From contig NC_018704.1 in the NCBI RefSeq assembly GCF_000307165.1, forward strand, positions 992,001 through 1,056,000: a stretch of 64,000 nucleotides of DNA, given 5' to 3'. Numbering within the stretch: the first letter of the stretch is position 1; every line of letters starts with the position of its first letter. Positions 17,837-26,430 of this stretch are shown here, in pieces. The position numbers and the translations under genes are program-made. The notes beneath the pieces were generated by a model, which saw only the letters and a program-made list of their open reading frames with translations, was not told where the DNA came from and did not search any database. This stretch comes from Amphibacillus xylanus NBRC 15112. Its GTDB lineage: Bacteria; Bacillota; Bacilli; Bacillales; Amphibacillaceae.

Positions 17837-18481
17837 TTAAAAAACCTCCTTATGAAGATTTTTTATATCTTCATATGTATGAAGTAAAAAATCTCCGCCT
17901 ACATCAATATGAGCAGTTGGATTAATCGCAAATGCGCTTCCACCAACTAAGAAGGTTAATTCTTGATCAATGTGTTGTTTGATCGCTTCAATTGTTGATT
18001 TTGTCGTTGTTAAATGATAAGTATTTGTCACACTTAGTGAAAGATACTTTGGCTTGATGATGTCGATTGCCTTTAATAATGTAGCATGAGGAGTGAGAGC
18101 CCCGATGAAAACAGACTTATAGCCTGCGATTGTAAAGAAATCTGCTACGATTCGAGCACCAAGCTCATGGTGTTCATACTCTGGACACGTCACGATCACA
18201 CTTTTTTTCGTATCACTCTGCTTTGCTTCTTTAATTACATACGGATAAGCACATTCAATAATCGTTCTGACAATACTACTTCTCACATGCTCACGCCAAA
18301 TTAATTCATCTGGATCGGAATATTCAGCAATAATATTATTTAATGCTGGTCGCAAAATTTGCTCATACAATTCAACTACAGTGACTTTCTTCTCACTGAG
18401 TAAGTTCATGCAGTAAGATAAGGATTTCTCTTTATCTTCATTTTGCAAAAAATGAAGTAGTTTTAGGTAATATTCATTCAT
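17837..18481 (-). CDS. Stand-alone cobalamin (B12)-binding domain protein
   Basis: A 214-residue protein with an all-helical N-terminal cap (about residues 1-85, B12-binding-2 type) and a Rossmann-like B12-binding domain (about 90-210). The cobalt-ligand motif appears as EHHELG, with Glu in place of Asp in DxHxxG, and the later SLSVTNTY and LVGGSAF match the nucleotide-loop strands of B12 domains. There is no MerR DNA-binding domain, so it is not a classic CarH. It is the first gene of the operon with the MacB-like transporter; a sensory or regulatory role is an inference. AAAGGAGCG precedes the ATG. Confidence 0.82.
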   Translation of the reverse strand: MNEYYLKLLHFLQNEDKEKSLSYCMNLLSEKKVTVVELYEQILRPALNNIIAEYSDPDELIWREHVRSSIVRTIIECAYPYVIKEAKQSDTKKSVIVTCPEYEHHELGARIVADFFTIAGYKSVFIGALTPHATLLKAIDIIKPKYLSLSVTNTYHLTTTKSTIEAIKQHIDQELTFLVGGSAFAINPTAHIDVGGDFLLHTYEDIKNLHKEVF

Positions 18482-18522
18482 AATTCAACGCTCCTTTTAA
18501 TTAAATAGTGTTCTTTTTGAGG

Positions 18523-18581
18523 GAAAAAATGCTCCATTTAAAGTAAATAGATCCTGTATCTATCTACCCTAAATGGAGCAT
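18523..18581 (-). terminator. Long near-perfect hairpin terminator
   Basis: On the - strand, ATGCTCCATTTA (12 bp) plus an inner 10-bp near-perfect arm close around a 5-base loop, giving about 22 pairs, followed by TTTTTTCCC. It lies just after the lytic transglycosylase gene and before the B12-protein gene. Confidence 0.85.
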
Positions 18582-18597
18582 ATTCAAGCCTGAATTG

Positions 18598-19209
18598 TTA
18601 ACCCCGATATTGTTCCATAACTTTTCTAACATAATTCTGTGTCTCACGAAAAGGTGGAATGCCATTATACTTGTCCACATTACCTGGACCCGCGTTATAA
18701 GCAGCCAGAGCTAAGCTAGTATTACCATTATATCGATTTAACATTTGTCTTAAGTATTTTGTTCCGCCAAAGATATTTTGTCGCGCATCAAATGAGTTCG
18801 TTACACCTAATCCTCTTGCAGTCGCTGGCATCAACTGCATATAACCTTGAGCGCCAGCACGACTCACAGCAAATTGATTAAAGTTTGATTCTGCTTTAAT
18901 CACAGAACGGATCAACTTCTCATCAATCTGATATGTTTGTGCTGCTTCCTTAATAATTGTATTTAAATCCTTAGAAAGGTTTGCTTCAACTGGTGTTGTA
19001 ATAGAAGAAGTTTGAGCCAAGATCGACGGACGACCATGAAGTATTTCACGTATAGACATCGCCGATTGTGCTGATATATGTGTTGGCTGATTTAAAGTTT
19101 GAGAAAATAAATGATTAAATGAAAGTCCACTGCGCGTTTGATTAACAGGTAAAAATTGATGAATCGTTTGACTTTCAATTAAACTCTGAAGCATTCGAAT
19201 GTTCATCAT
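18598..19209 (-). CDS. Lytic transglycosylase (SLT domain)
   Basis: A 203-residue protein whose C-terminal 115 residues form a goose-lysozyme-like SLT domain: catalytic Glu in [28 protein letters not shown] and [16 protein letters not shown]. The N-terminal 80 residues are low complexity and lack a clear signal peptide, as in the YjbJ-type enzymes of Bacillus. It cleaves the glycan strands of peptidoglycan. The start ATG at 19209 follows AAGGAG by four bases; the ATG at 19206 is equally possible. Confidence 0.9.
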   Translation of the reverse strand: MMNIRMLQSLIESQTIHQFLPVNQTRSGLSFNHLFSQTLNQPTHISAQSAMSIREILHGRPSILAQTSSITTPVEANLSKDLNTIIKEAAQTYQIDEKLIRSVIKAESNFNQFAVSRAGAQGYMQLMPATARGLGVTNSFDARQNIFGGTKYLRQMLNRYNGNTSLALAAYNAGPGNVDKYNGIPPFRETQNYVRKVMEQYRG

Positions 19210-19284
19210 AACACTCCTTGTCACAAGTACTATTAAATATCATTTTAAGACAAGTATTGACAATAAGCAACATCAATTGTTTCC

Positions 19285-19313
19285 ATTATAGGTGAATTTA
19301 TCTCGACATCCAA
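19285..19313 (-). promoter_or_regulatory. SigA promoter of the lytic transglycosylase gene
   Basis: On the - strand TTGGAT and TATAAT are separated by 17 bases, about 75 bases upstream of the start codon. Confidence 0.65.
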
Positions 19314-19377
19314 ATAATTTGCTTACATATCATGTTTAATAAAAAAACGACGTAATCCTATGATGAGTAGATGACAT

Positions 19378-19413
19378 GAAAAAAGCACGGGAATTAGTTA
19401 TTTCCCATGCTTT
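19378..19413 (-). terminator. Terminator after sspI
   Basis: On the - strand GCATGGGAA and TTCCCGTGC pair across an 8-base loop, followed by TTTTTTC. Confidence 0.8.
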
Positions 19414-19426
19414 AGTATCTGTTTAG

Positions 19427-19645
19427 CTATGCTCCAGCGTGTTGAACCCCTGTTGCTAGTAATTGAACAAGGTCTTTTTTCTTAGTTTGATCAGCTTGTT
19501 TCCAAATGAGTTCAAATAGTACACCAAGACCAGGTAACATTTTCTCTTCACCACTTTGAATGGCATCGACAATTGTTGCCTCTAGCTCATCTTGACTATT
19601 GTCAGACACATTTGCTAAAATAGCTTTTCTTAAATTCAAATCCAT
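19427..19645 (-). CDS. sspI: Small acid-soluble spore protein I
   Basis: A 72-residue spore protein beginning [14 protein letters not shown] and containing [21 protein letters not shown], almost identical to the conserved core of SspI. It is a minor SASP made in the forespore. A GAGGTGAT ribosome site precedes the ATG. I could not find a convincing SigG promoter in the 100 bases upstream, which also hold the divergent ysgA promoter. Confidence 0.96.
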   Translation of the reverse strand: MDLNLRKAILANVSDNSQDELEATIVDAIQSGEEKMLPGLGVLFELIWKQADQTKKKDLVQLLATGVQHAGA

Positions 19646-19684
19646 AATTTATCACCTCACATGAAATAATCAGTTGAAAATAGT

Positions 19685-19714
19685 TTGACCAACTTTAATT
19701 CAACTATGTATGAT
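19685..19714 (+). promoter_or_regulatory. SigA promoter of ysgA
   Basis: TTGACC and TATGAT are separated by 18 bases, 34 bases before the start codon. Confidence 0.6.
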
Positions 19715-19747
19715 AGAGAAAAAGAATACGATTAAAGGATGAAGTAA

Positions 19748-20488
19748 ATGATCACGTCAGTAAAAAATCAACAGATAAAAAATTGGGCAAAACTAAAACA
19801 GAAAAAATATCGCAAAGAACAAGGGTGTTTTATTGTCGAAGGAGAGCATCTTGTTGAAGAAGCATTAAAGAGTGAGTGGGAGGTTGAGACGATTGTCGTT
19901 GAATCGACGTTTGAAGCGAGCATTGATTTAACAAATATTCAAGTTGAAACCGTCAGTGATCATGTATTTGCTCACTTAGCACAAACAAAATCGCCACAAG
20001 GGATTTTAGCAATTGTTAAAATTAAATCAACACATGATTATGAGAAAAATAGACTCTTATTACTTGATGCTGTTCAAGATCCAGGGAATTTAGGGACAAT
20101 GATTCGAACAGCAGATGCAGCTGGATTTGATGCAATCATTCTAGGAGATGGAACTGTTGATTTATATAATGATAAAGTTATTCGAGCATCACAAGGCTCA
20201 ATTTTCCACATTCCAATTATTGAATCGTCACTTGAAGCTGCTATTTTTAACCTACAAGCAGACGGTGTGACTGTTTTTGCATCGACATTAGAGAGAGCTG
20301 TACCTGTTCAAACAATTGAATGGCCAAAACAAGCTGGATTAATTGTTGGGAATGAAGGATCAGGTGTTAATCAGACATTCATTGAAAAAGCTGATCAGCT
20401 TGTGCACATTCCAATCTACGGCAAGGCAGAATCACTTAATGTTAGTATTGCAGCAGCAATTATGATGTATCAAATGCAACTGAATTAA
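19748..20488 (+). CDS. ysgA: 23S rRNA 2'-O-ribose methyltransferase (SpoU/TrmH family)
   Basis: SAM-dependent methyltransferase of the trefoil-knot SPOUT class, 246 residues. The N-terminal substrate-binding domain begins MITSVKNQQIKNWAKLKQKKYR. The three SpoU motifs are present: LDAVQDPGNLGTMIRTADAAG, LIVGNEGSGV and IPIYGKAESLNVSIAAAIM, split here only by linkers. It corresponds to B. subtilis YsgA (RlmP), an rRNA ribose methylase, located between sspI and pheS as here. Confidence 0.92.
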   Translation: MITSVKNQQIKNWAKLKQKKYRKEQGCFIVEGEHLVEEALKSEWEVETIVVESTFEASIDLTNIQVETVSDHVFAHLAQTKSPQGILAIVKIKSTHDYEKNRLLLLDAVQDPGNLGTMIRTADAAGFDAIILGDGTVDLYNDKVIRASQGSIFHIPIIESSLEAAIFNLQADGVTVFASTLERAVPVQTIEWPKQAGLIVGNEGSGVNQTFIEKADQLVHIPIYGKAESLNVSIAAAIMMYQMQLN

Positions 20489-20493
20489 AAAAT

Positions 20494-20519
20494 AAGCTCC
20501 TTAGCATGGGAGCTTTTGT
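20494..20519. terminator. Bidirectional terminator
   Basis: AAGCTCC and GGAGCTT pair across eight bases; TTG follows on + and TTATTTTTT on -. It separates ysgA from the convergent LysM gene. Confidence 0.7.
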
Positions 20520-20520
20520 A

Positions 20521-22137
20521 TTATCTAATTCCAGCAGCTTTTTCGACCTGTGCTTGATGTAATGGATCAGGTCTACCATCAACGTGTCGAGTACTATTGC
20601 CAAAATAAACATCAAAGTGTCCAGAGATTCCATTGTTAGAAATATACTCGACATCATGAGGCATAAAACTCATACTGGCAGCTAGTTGTCTGCCATCAAC
20701 CTCAAGAATAATCGCTCGTGTTTTCCACGAAAATCCGCCCCAAATTGATTTAGCTACGTTTGTATCCGCGACGGTATTCGTTTCAGCATCTGCATGATTT
20801 GCCCCAATCGTCCTTGTAATATTAAAGCTTTTTCCTGTTTCAATATCAGTTACTTTTGCGGTTTTTCCGATTGTAAAGAGATATTGAGCCTCAGTCCACC
20901 AATCTAAATATTCACCATGCTTTTCACTAACAACAGATTTGACGGGAATATGGTGAACCGGTACCTTCAATTGTTGGCCAATGGATAGCATACTTCTTGT
21001 CGTTAAATTATTTACCTCTAACAGCTCTTTTTGTGGGATACCATATTGGATACTTAAATTCCAGATGTTATCACCAGAAACGACTGTATGTGTTGTATAT
21101 GTTACTTTTTTCTCTTCAGTTTGCTGTTGTGTTTCTCCGGTTTGCTCATCTGCAATGATTAATACTTGACCGACTCGGATTAAATCTGAATTTAAGTTAT
21201 TGTTTGATTTAAGAGCGCTGACTGTAACATTAAACCGCTTTGCAATTGCAGAAAGTGTATCGCCAGCTTTTACAGTATAACGACTTGGTCTCGTTTGTTC
21301 TTGATTGATTTCTTGACTTTGTTGTTGAGCGCCAGGGATGGTTAACTTCTGTCCAATTTGCAGTACGACAGAATCTAATTTATTGGCACTTTTGATCGCA
21401 TCAATCGTCGTGCCAAATTTTTGCGCAATTAAAAATAAACTGTCGCCTGATACGACGGTATAAGTTGTTGCCTTTTGTTCAGTTTGTTCCGCTTGCTCAG
21501 GTTGTTGAATTTGTTCAGTCTGCGCTGGAGCAGCTGTATCGTTAACTAATGTAGGAATAATTAGTTTTTGGCCAAGGCGAACTAAATCACTAGATAAATT
21601 GTTAGCTTCTTTTATCGAATCAACCGTGACACCATAGCGCTTCGCAAGTACCGATAAATAATCACCCGTCTGAACGGTGTGGTATGCTTTTGGAATAATT
21701 AAACTTTGATTAACTTTAATCAGATCTGATTTTAATTGATTAGCCTGCCTGATGTTAGCAATCGTCGAACCAAATCTATTTGCAATCTTCCAAAGTGTGT
21801 CCCCGGATTTCACTTGATAATGAATCGAGTCGTTCTGGATTTGTTGACTTGTTTTAGGTGCTGACGCTGCAGAAACGGAATGGTTAGTAAGATTCATTAA
21901 AGGAATAGAGGTCAAGGCAATACCACCAATGATCACTTTCATCATTGATACCTTTATATTTGGATATTTCTCTTTAATAATCTTTTTCGCTTGCGTAATA
22001 AGATCTTCTTGATTTTCTGCTGATGAGATAAACTCATTGGCAAACTCGTAGCTTGGCTGATCTAAGTAAAGTAGAATTTCATACTCATCACTAGCTTGAT
22101 TGATCTGCCTGAGTTCAAATCTTTGTATTTGAGTCAT
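20521..22137 (-). CDS. Five-LysM cell-wall protein with conserved C-terminal domain
   Basis: A 538-residue protein. Residues 1-64 are predicted cytoplasmic, residues 65-82 form a membrane anchor or internal signal, and five LysM repeats follow at about 106-149, 152-195, 225-268, 286-329 and 352-396. Gln/Glu-rich linkers separate several of them. The C-terminal domain (about 415-538) has RTIGANHADAETNTVADT, IWGGFSWKTRAIILEVDG, MPHDVEYI, GHFDVYF and a terminal His, a pattern seen in uncharacterised LysM proteins of Firmicutes; the ordered His and Asp residues suggest metal binding. Probably a peptidoglycan-bound enzyme. AAAAGGAGC precedes the ATG. Confidence 0.88.
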   Translation of the reverse strand: MTQIQRFELRQINQASDEYEILLYLDQPSYEFANEFISSAENQEDLITQAKKIIKEKYPNIKVSMMKVIIGGIALTSIPLMNLTNHSVSAASAPKTSQQIQNDSIHYQVKSGDTLWKIANRFGSTIANIRQANQLKSDLIKVNQSLIIPKAYHTVQTGDYLSVLAKRYGVTVDSIKEANNLSSDLVRLGQKLIIPTLVNDTAAPAQTEQIQQPEQAEQTEQKATTYTVVSGDSLFLIAQKFGTTIDAIKSANKLDSVVLQIGQKLTIPGAQQQSQEINQEQTRPSRYTVKAGDTLSAIAKRFNVTVSALKSNNNLNSDLIRVGQVLIIADEQTGETQQQTEEKKVTYTTHTVVSGDNIWNLSIQYGIPQKELLEVNNLTTRSMLSIGQQLKVPVHHIPVKSVVSEKHGEYLDWWTEAQYLFTIGKTAKVTDIETGKSFNITRTIGANHADAETNTVADTNVAKSIWGGFSWKTRAIILEVDGRQLAASMSFMPHDVEYISNNGISGHFDVYFGNSTRHVDGRPDPLHQAQVEKAAGIR

Positions 22138-22247
22138 ATGAGTTGCTCCTTTTTATAGTTATCGCCAATAGTTTTAGATAGAATTTAGATTTTATTCTTT
22201 TATTAGAGATCTCGAAACTTAGAATATTGTCTAATTTTTAAAAAAAG

Positions 22248-22276
22248 TTGCAAAATCATCCGAACTTTTCTATAAT
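22248..22276 (+). promoter_or_regulatory. SigA promoter of the pheST leader
   Basis: TTGCAA and TATAAT are separated by exactly 17 bases, ahead of the T-box leader. Confidence 0.75.
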
Positions 22277-22284
22277 GATATGCA

Positions 22285-22550
22285 TATATGAAAAGCATTG
22301 AAAGAGCCAGTAAGCTTTTTACTGATCAATGATACAGGGATGCCTTGCCGCGACTGGAAGCAAGCACATTGATAAAAAGCTGAAGTTTCACTCTGGAGCT
22401 GACGTTCGGGACCTTGATAGAACAATCAAGTAAAGAACGTTCCGGATTATGTCCGTTACAACAATCAAGTGGGCAATTAATTTTGCCAACTAGGGTGGTA
22501 CCGCGAAATTTACAAACCTCGTCCCTTTTTTTGGGATTGAGGTTTTTTTA
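22285..22550 (+). promoter_or_regulatory. T-box riboswitch (phenylalanyl) with terminator
   Basis: A T-box leader for pheST. The T-box AGGGTGGTACCGCG is at 22492-22505 and matches consensus. A TTC phenylalanine codon in the probable specifier loop is at 22387-22389 within TGAAGTTTCACTC. The terminator pairs AACCTCGTCCC with GGGATTGAGGTT and ends in a T run (22514-22550). Uncharged tRNA-Phe should favour read-through. Confidence 0.93.
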
Positions 22551-22612
22551 TTTTTATTAAAAAAGTGGAACCAGTTCATAAATTTTTTATTTAATTCAAG
22601 GAGGTTGTCTTA

Positions 22613-23647
22613 ATGAAAGAGAAATTAACAGCACTGCAAACTGAAGCGCTCGAACAGATAGAACAAGCAACATCTTTAGCTGACTTAGAAAAAGTTCGTG
22701 TCGCTTACCTAGGAAAAAAAGGTCCAATCACAGAAGTGCTAAGAGGGATGGGTAAATTATCACCAGAAGAGCGCCCAGTAATCGGTGAGCTTGCTAATAA
22801 GGTACGAGGTGCAATTGCTGATGCGATTGAGAAGGAAAAGGCTACTTTAGAAGAAGCTGCATTAAATGAGCGATTAAAAACGGAAACAATCGATGTTACA
22901 TTACCAGGACGTCCTATTCAAGTTGGAGGCCCGCACTTACTAACACAATTAATTGAAGAGATTGAAGACCTCTTTATTGGAATGGGCTTTGAAGTCAGAG
23001 AAGGACCAGAGGTTGAGACTGATTATTATAACTTTGAAGCATTAAATATTCCTAAAGATCACCCAGCTCGAGATATGCAGGATTCATTTTATATTACTGA
23101 GGAATTGTTGATGCGTACACATACCTCACCAGTTCAAGCACGTACAATGGGTGAATATAAAGGAAGTAAGCCTGTTAAAATGATTTGTCCAGGAAAAGTT
23201 TATCGTCGTGACTCAGATGATGCGACACACTCACACCAATTTACGCAAATTGAAGGTCTTTACGTTGATAAGAATGTTCGCATGAGTGATCTCAAAGGTG
23301 TTCTTAATCAATTTGCTAAGCAATTCTTTGGACCAGAACGAGAAATTCGCTTACGCCCAAGCTTCTTCCCATTTACAGAACCGTCTGTTGAGATGGATAT
23401 CTCTTGTAAAGTTTGTCAGGGAGAAGGCTGTTCTGTATGTAAGCAGACAGGCTGGATTGAAATATTAGGTGGCGGTATGGTTCATCCAAAAGTATTAGAA
23501 ATGGCTGGCTACGATCCAGAGGTATACAGTGGATTTGCGTTTGGAATGGGACCGGATCGAATTGCGATGTTGAAATATGGTGTTGATGATATTCGCCATT
23601 TCTATACAAATGATCGTCGCTTTTTAGAGCAATATCATCAAGCTTAA
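22613..23647 (+). CDS. pheS: Phenylalanine-tRNA ligase alpha subunit
   Basis: Catalytic subunit of the alpha2-beta2 enzyme, 344 residues. It has an N-terminal coiled coil (residues 1-85) that binds tRNA and a class II core with [28 protein letters not shown]-type motif ([16 protein letters not shown]) and the C-terminal motif 3 [18 protein letters not shown] CxxC...CxxC-like [13 protein letters not shown] segment is present, as in Bacillus enzymes. AAGGAGG precedes the ATG; pheT follows after 15 bases. Confidence 0.98.
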   Translation: MKEKLTALQTEALEQIEQATSLADLEKVRVAYLGKKGPITEVLRGMGKLSPEERPVIGELANKVRGAIADAIEKEKATLEEAALNERLKTETIDVTLPGRPIQVGGPHLLTQLIEEIEDLFIGMGFEVREGPEVETDYYNFEALNIPKDHPARDMQDSFYITEELLMRTHTSPVQARTMGEYKGSKPVKMICPGKVYRRDSDDATHSHQFTQIEGLYVDKNVRMSDLKGVLNQFAKQFFGPEREIRLRPSFFPFTEPSVEMDISCKVCQGEGCSVCKQTGWIEILGGGMVHPKVLEMAGYDPEVYSGFAFGMGPDRIAMLKYGVDDIRHFYTNDRRFLEQYHQA

Positions 23648-23662
23648 ACGAGGAGGATTAAG

Positions 23663-26089
23663 ATGCAAGTATCTTTAAATTGGTTGAAAAAATATGTAGA
23701 TCTAGATGGTTATACACCAGATGAATTAGCAAGCCTGATTACAAAAGCAGGAATTGAAGTTGATGGTGTTGCTTATGTTGCAGAGAAAAGCACGAATGTA
23801 GTTGTTGGTCATGTGCTCTCTTGTGAGCAACATCCAAATGCTGATAAATTAAGACTATGCCAAGTAGATGTAGGAGAAGAGACATTACAAATTATCTGTG
23901 GAGCACCGAATGTAGCACAAGGACAGAAAGTTGCAGTTGCTAAACCAGGAGCGGTACTTCCAGGTAACTTTAAAATTAAAAAAGCCAAATTACGTGGTGT
24001 AGAATCACATGGAATGATTTGTTCACTTCAAGAATTAGGTATCAAAGAAGACTACCTGCCAAAAGAAATTGAAGATGGCATTTATGTATTTAATGAAGAT
24101 GCTGAAATTGGTGCGGAAGTTACTGATTATCTAAACTTAGATGATGCAATTCTTGAATTTGATTTAACACCAAACCGTGCAGATGCGTTAAGTATGATCG
24201 GTGTTGCTTATGAAGTAGCAGCAATCCTTGATCGTGAAGTTCGCCTTCCAGAAGAAGAGGTTGAAACAATTGACGAAAAAGCAACAGATCACGTGACCGT
24301 TAAAGTAGAAGCAAAAGAGGATAATCCATACTACGGTGCGTTTATTATTAAAGATATTAAAGTAGGTCCTGCACCAAGCTGGATGCAAAATTATCTCATG
24401 GCAGCTGGAATTCGTCCGATTAATAACGTTGTCGATATTACAAACTACGTATTACTCGAATATGGTCAACCATTACACGCATTTGACTTTGATAAATTTG
24501 GATCAAATGAGGTTGTTATTCGTCGAGCAACTGATCAAGAAAAAATTGTTACGCTTGATGGTGTTGAACGAAAGTTAACAACTGAGCATTTAGTCATTAC
24601 AAACGGATCTGAACCAACAGCAATCGCTGGTGTTATGGGTGGAGCAGATTCAGAAGTAACTGATGAAACAACAACTGTCTTACTGGAAGCGGCTTACTTT
24701 GATCCGAAGCGAGTTCGTATCGGTTCGAGAGATCATCAATTAAGAAGCGAATCAAGCACACGTTTTGAAAAAGGAGTAGATCCAAATCGTGTGAGAAAAG
24801 CAGGACTTAGAGCAGCGCGCTTGTTAGCTGAATATGCAAATGGAACGGTGCTCAGTGGAGTTAGTGAATTTGATGAACTAGATCGTTCAGAAAAGCAGAT
24901 CACAGTAACAGTTGATCGCATCAATAATCGCTTAGGAACAGACATTCAAGCAAGCGAAATTGCGGCTATCTTTGATAAGTTACGCTTCAAATATGTTCAA
25001 AACGATGACACGTTTGATATTACGATTCCAACACGTCGTCAAGATATTAGCATCTTTGAAGATATCGTTGAAGAGGTTGCCAGAATGTATGGCTACGATC
25101 ACTTGCCATACACATTACCTGAAGGGGGCCAACAGGCAGGAAAGTTAACGAAGAACCAGCAATTGAAGCGTTATGTAAAACGATTCATGGAAGGTGCTGG
25201 CTTAATGGAGGCAATCACATATTCGTTAACGACAGATGAACGTGCGAAAATGTTAGTTAGCCCAGAGGTTGCAGCAATTTCTAAAAGTGCTGTTCGTTTA
25301 TCAAGACCAATGACAGAAGAACATAGTACATTAAGACAAAGCTTACTTCCAGAAATGTTGCACGTTTTATCATATAACGTAGCTAGAAAACAACAAAACT
25401 TAGGCTACTATGAAATTGGTAAAATCTTTATCGGAAAAGAAGATAAAGTGACATCACAGCCTGAAGAAAAACTGCGCTTAAGTGGAGCGATTACAGGAAA
25501 ATGGCTCACACATGAATGGCAACAAGAAACAAAAGCAGTTGACTTTTACGTATTAAAAGGAATACTGGATGAGCTATTTGCACGTCTGAACATTACAGCA
25601 ACATACAAACAAGCTGTAATTAATGAAATGCATCCAGGTCGTACGGCTCAAATTTATGTTGGTGATGTAGCAGTTGGATTTATTGGGCAAGTACACCCAG
25701 TTGTAGAGAAAGATTTTGATCTAAAAGAGACGTATGTGTTTGATCTTGACTTAGACTATCTATTCTCAATTCATAATGATGAACCAACGTTTAATAAAAT
25801 CCCACGTTATCCATCAATTAAGCGTGACATTGCATTAGTTGTTAATGAGTCAGTTACAGCAGCTGAATTAGAAGCAACGATTACAGAAGCAGGTGGCGAG
25901 TGGCTTCAGAATGTTCATGTCTTTGATGTTTATCAAGGTAAAAATCTAGAAGCAGGGAAAAAATCAATTGCATTTAGCCTACTATACTTCAACCCAGAGC
26001 GAACGCTTAAAGATGAAGAAGTTGAAGCTTCATATGAAGTAATTGTAGAACAAGTTAAAGCTAAACACGATGCAGAATTAAGAGCATAA
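23663..26089 (+). CDS. pheT: Phenylalanine-tRNA ligase beta subunit
   Basis: An 808-residue beta subunit. Domains in order: an OB-type tRNA-binding domain (about 40-150; VVVGHVLSCEQHPNADKLRLC, split by its beta strands), B3/B4 editing domain (about 210-385), B5 (about 405-475), a degenerate class II core, and a C-terminal FDX-ACB anticodon domain (about 715-805; KIPRYPSIKRDIALVV). It edits Tyr-tRNA and binds the anticodon. It is co-transcribed with pheS under the T-box and ends at a strong terminator. Confidence 0.98.
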   Translation: MQVSLNWLKKYVDLDGYTPDELASLITKAGIEVDGVAYVAEKSTNVVVGHVLSCEQHPNADKLRLCQVDVGEETLQIICGAPNVAQGQKVAVAKPGAVLPGNFKIKKAKLRGVESHGMICSLQELGIKEDYLPKEIEDGIYVFNEDAEIGAEVTDYLNLDDAILEFDLTPNRADALSMIGVAYEVAAILDREVRLPEEEVETIDEKATDHVTVKVEAKEDNPYYGAFIIKDIKVGPAPSWMQNYLMAAGIRPINNVVDITNYVLLEYGQPLHAFDFDKFGSNEVVIRRATDQEKIVTLDGVERKLTTEHLVITNGSEPTAIAGVMGGADSEVTDETTTVLLEAAYFDPKRVRIGSRDHQLRSESSTRFEKGVDPNRVRKAGLRAARLLAEYANGTVLSGVSEFDELDRSEKQITVTVDRINNRLGTDIQASEIAAIFDKLRFKYVQNDDTFDITIPTRRQDISIFEDIVEEVARMYGYDHLPYTLPEGGQQAGKLTKNQQLKRYVKRFMEGAGLMEAITYSLTTDERAKMLVSPEVAAISKSAVRLSRPMTEEHSTLRQSLLPEMLHVLSYNVARKQQNLGYYEIGKIFIGKEDKVTSQPEEKLRLSGAITGKWLTHEWQQETKAVDFYVLKGILDELFARLNITATYKQAVINEMHPGRTAQIYVGDVAVGFIGQVHPVVEKDFDLKETYVFDLDLDYLFSIHNDEPTFNKIPRYPSIKRDIALVVNESVTAAELEATITEAGGEWLQNVHVFDVYQGKNLEAGKKSIAFSLLYFNPERTLKDEEVEASYEVIVEQVKAKHDAELRA

Positions 26090-26097
26090 TAAATTAT

Positions 26098-26152
26098 AAA
26101 AATGCGTGGTTTTGACAGAACAAATGTTAACTGTCATCGCCACGCATTTTAT
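26098..26152 (+). terminator. Terminator after pheT
   Basis: AAATGCGTGG and CCACGCATTT form the outer stem, with an inner TGACAG/CTGTCA stem, followed by TTATCGG. The U run is short. Confidence 0.75.
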
Positions 26153-26234
26153 CGGTTGTACAATATATAACGATGGTGAGTTTGAAAACTTACTAACGTT
26201 ATTTTTATTTTAAGTAAGCATTTATCATATAATC

Positions 26235-26329
26235 AGAATAGTTTTATTCACACATACAACAACGGTCGAATTGAAGGGATTAACAACCAGATCAACGTAC
26301 TAATAATTAGCAAATATTCTCGACATTAA
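26235..26329 (+). pseudogene. Remnant of an ISL3-family transposase C-terminus
   Basis: The frame from about 26235 to the TAA at 26327 reads SFIHTYNNGRIEGINNQINV followed by a short unrelated tail. The NNGRIEGINN segment is the conserved C-terminal block of ISL3-family (DDE) transposases. No start, no upstream domain and no full inverted repeats are visible, so this is a short relic in the pheT-rnhC gap. The rest of that gap (26153-26234 and 26330-26389) shows nothing I can name. Confidence 0.6.
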
Positions 26330-26389
26330 GCCCGAGCGTCTTAATTAAAATTTCCTCTCATCAGAATTGCCCAACATATCACTCACTAA

Positions 26390-26430
26390 AAATAAACAGC
26401 AACAGTCTTATTTTAAATAAGCTGTTGCTT
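26390..26430 (-). terminator. Terminator overlapping the end of rnhC
   Basis: On the - strand GCAACAG and CTGTTGC pair, extended inward by TTATTT/AAATAA, followed by TGTTTTTAG. The stem includes the last rnhC codons and its stop. Confidence 0.7.
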
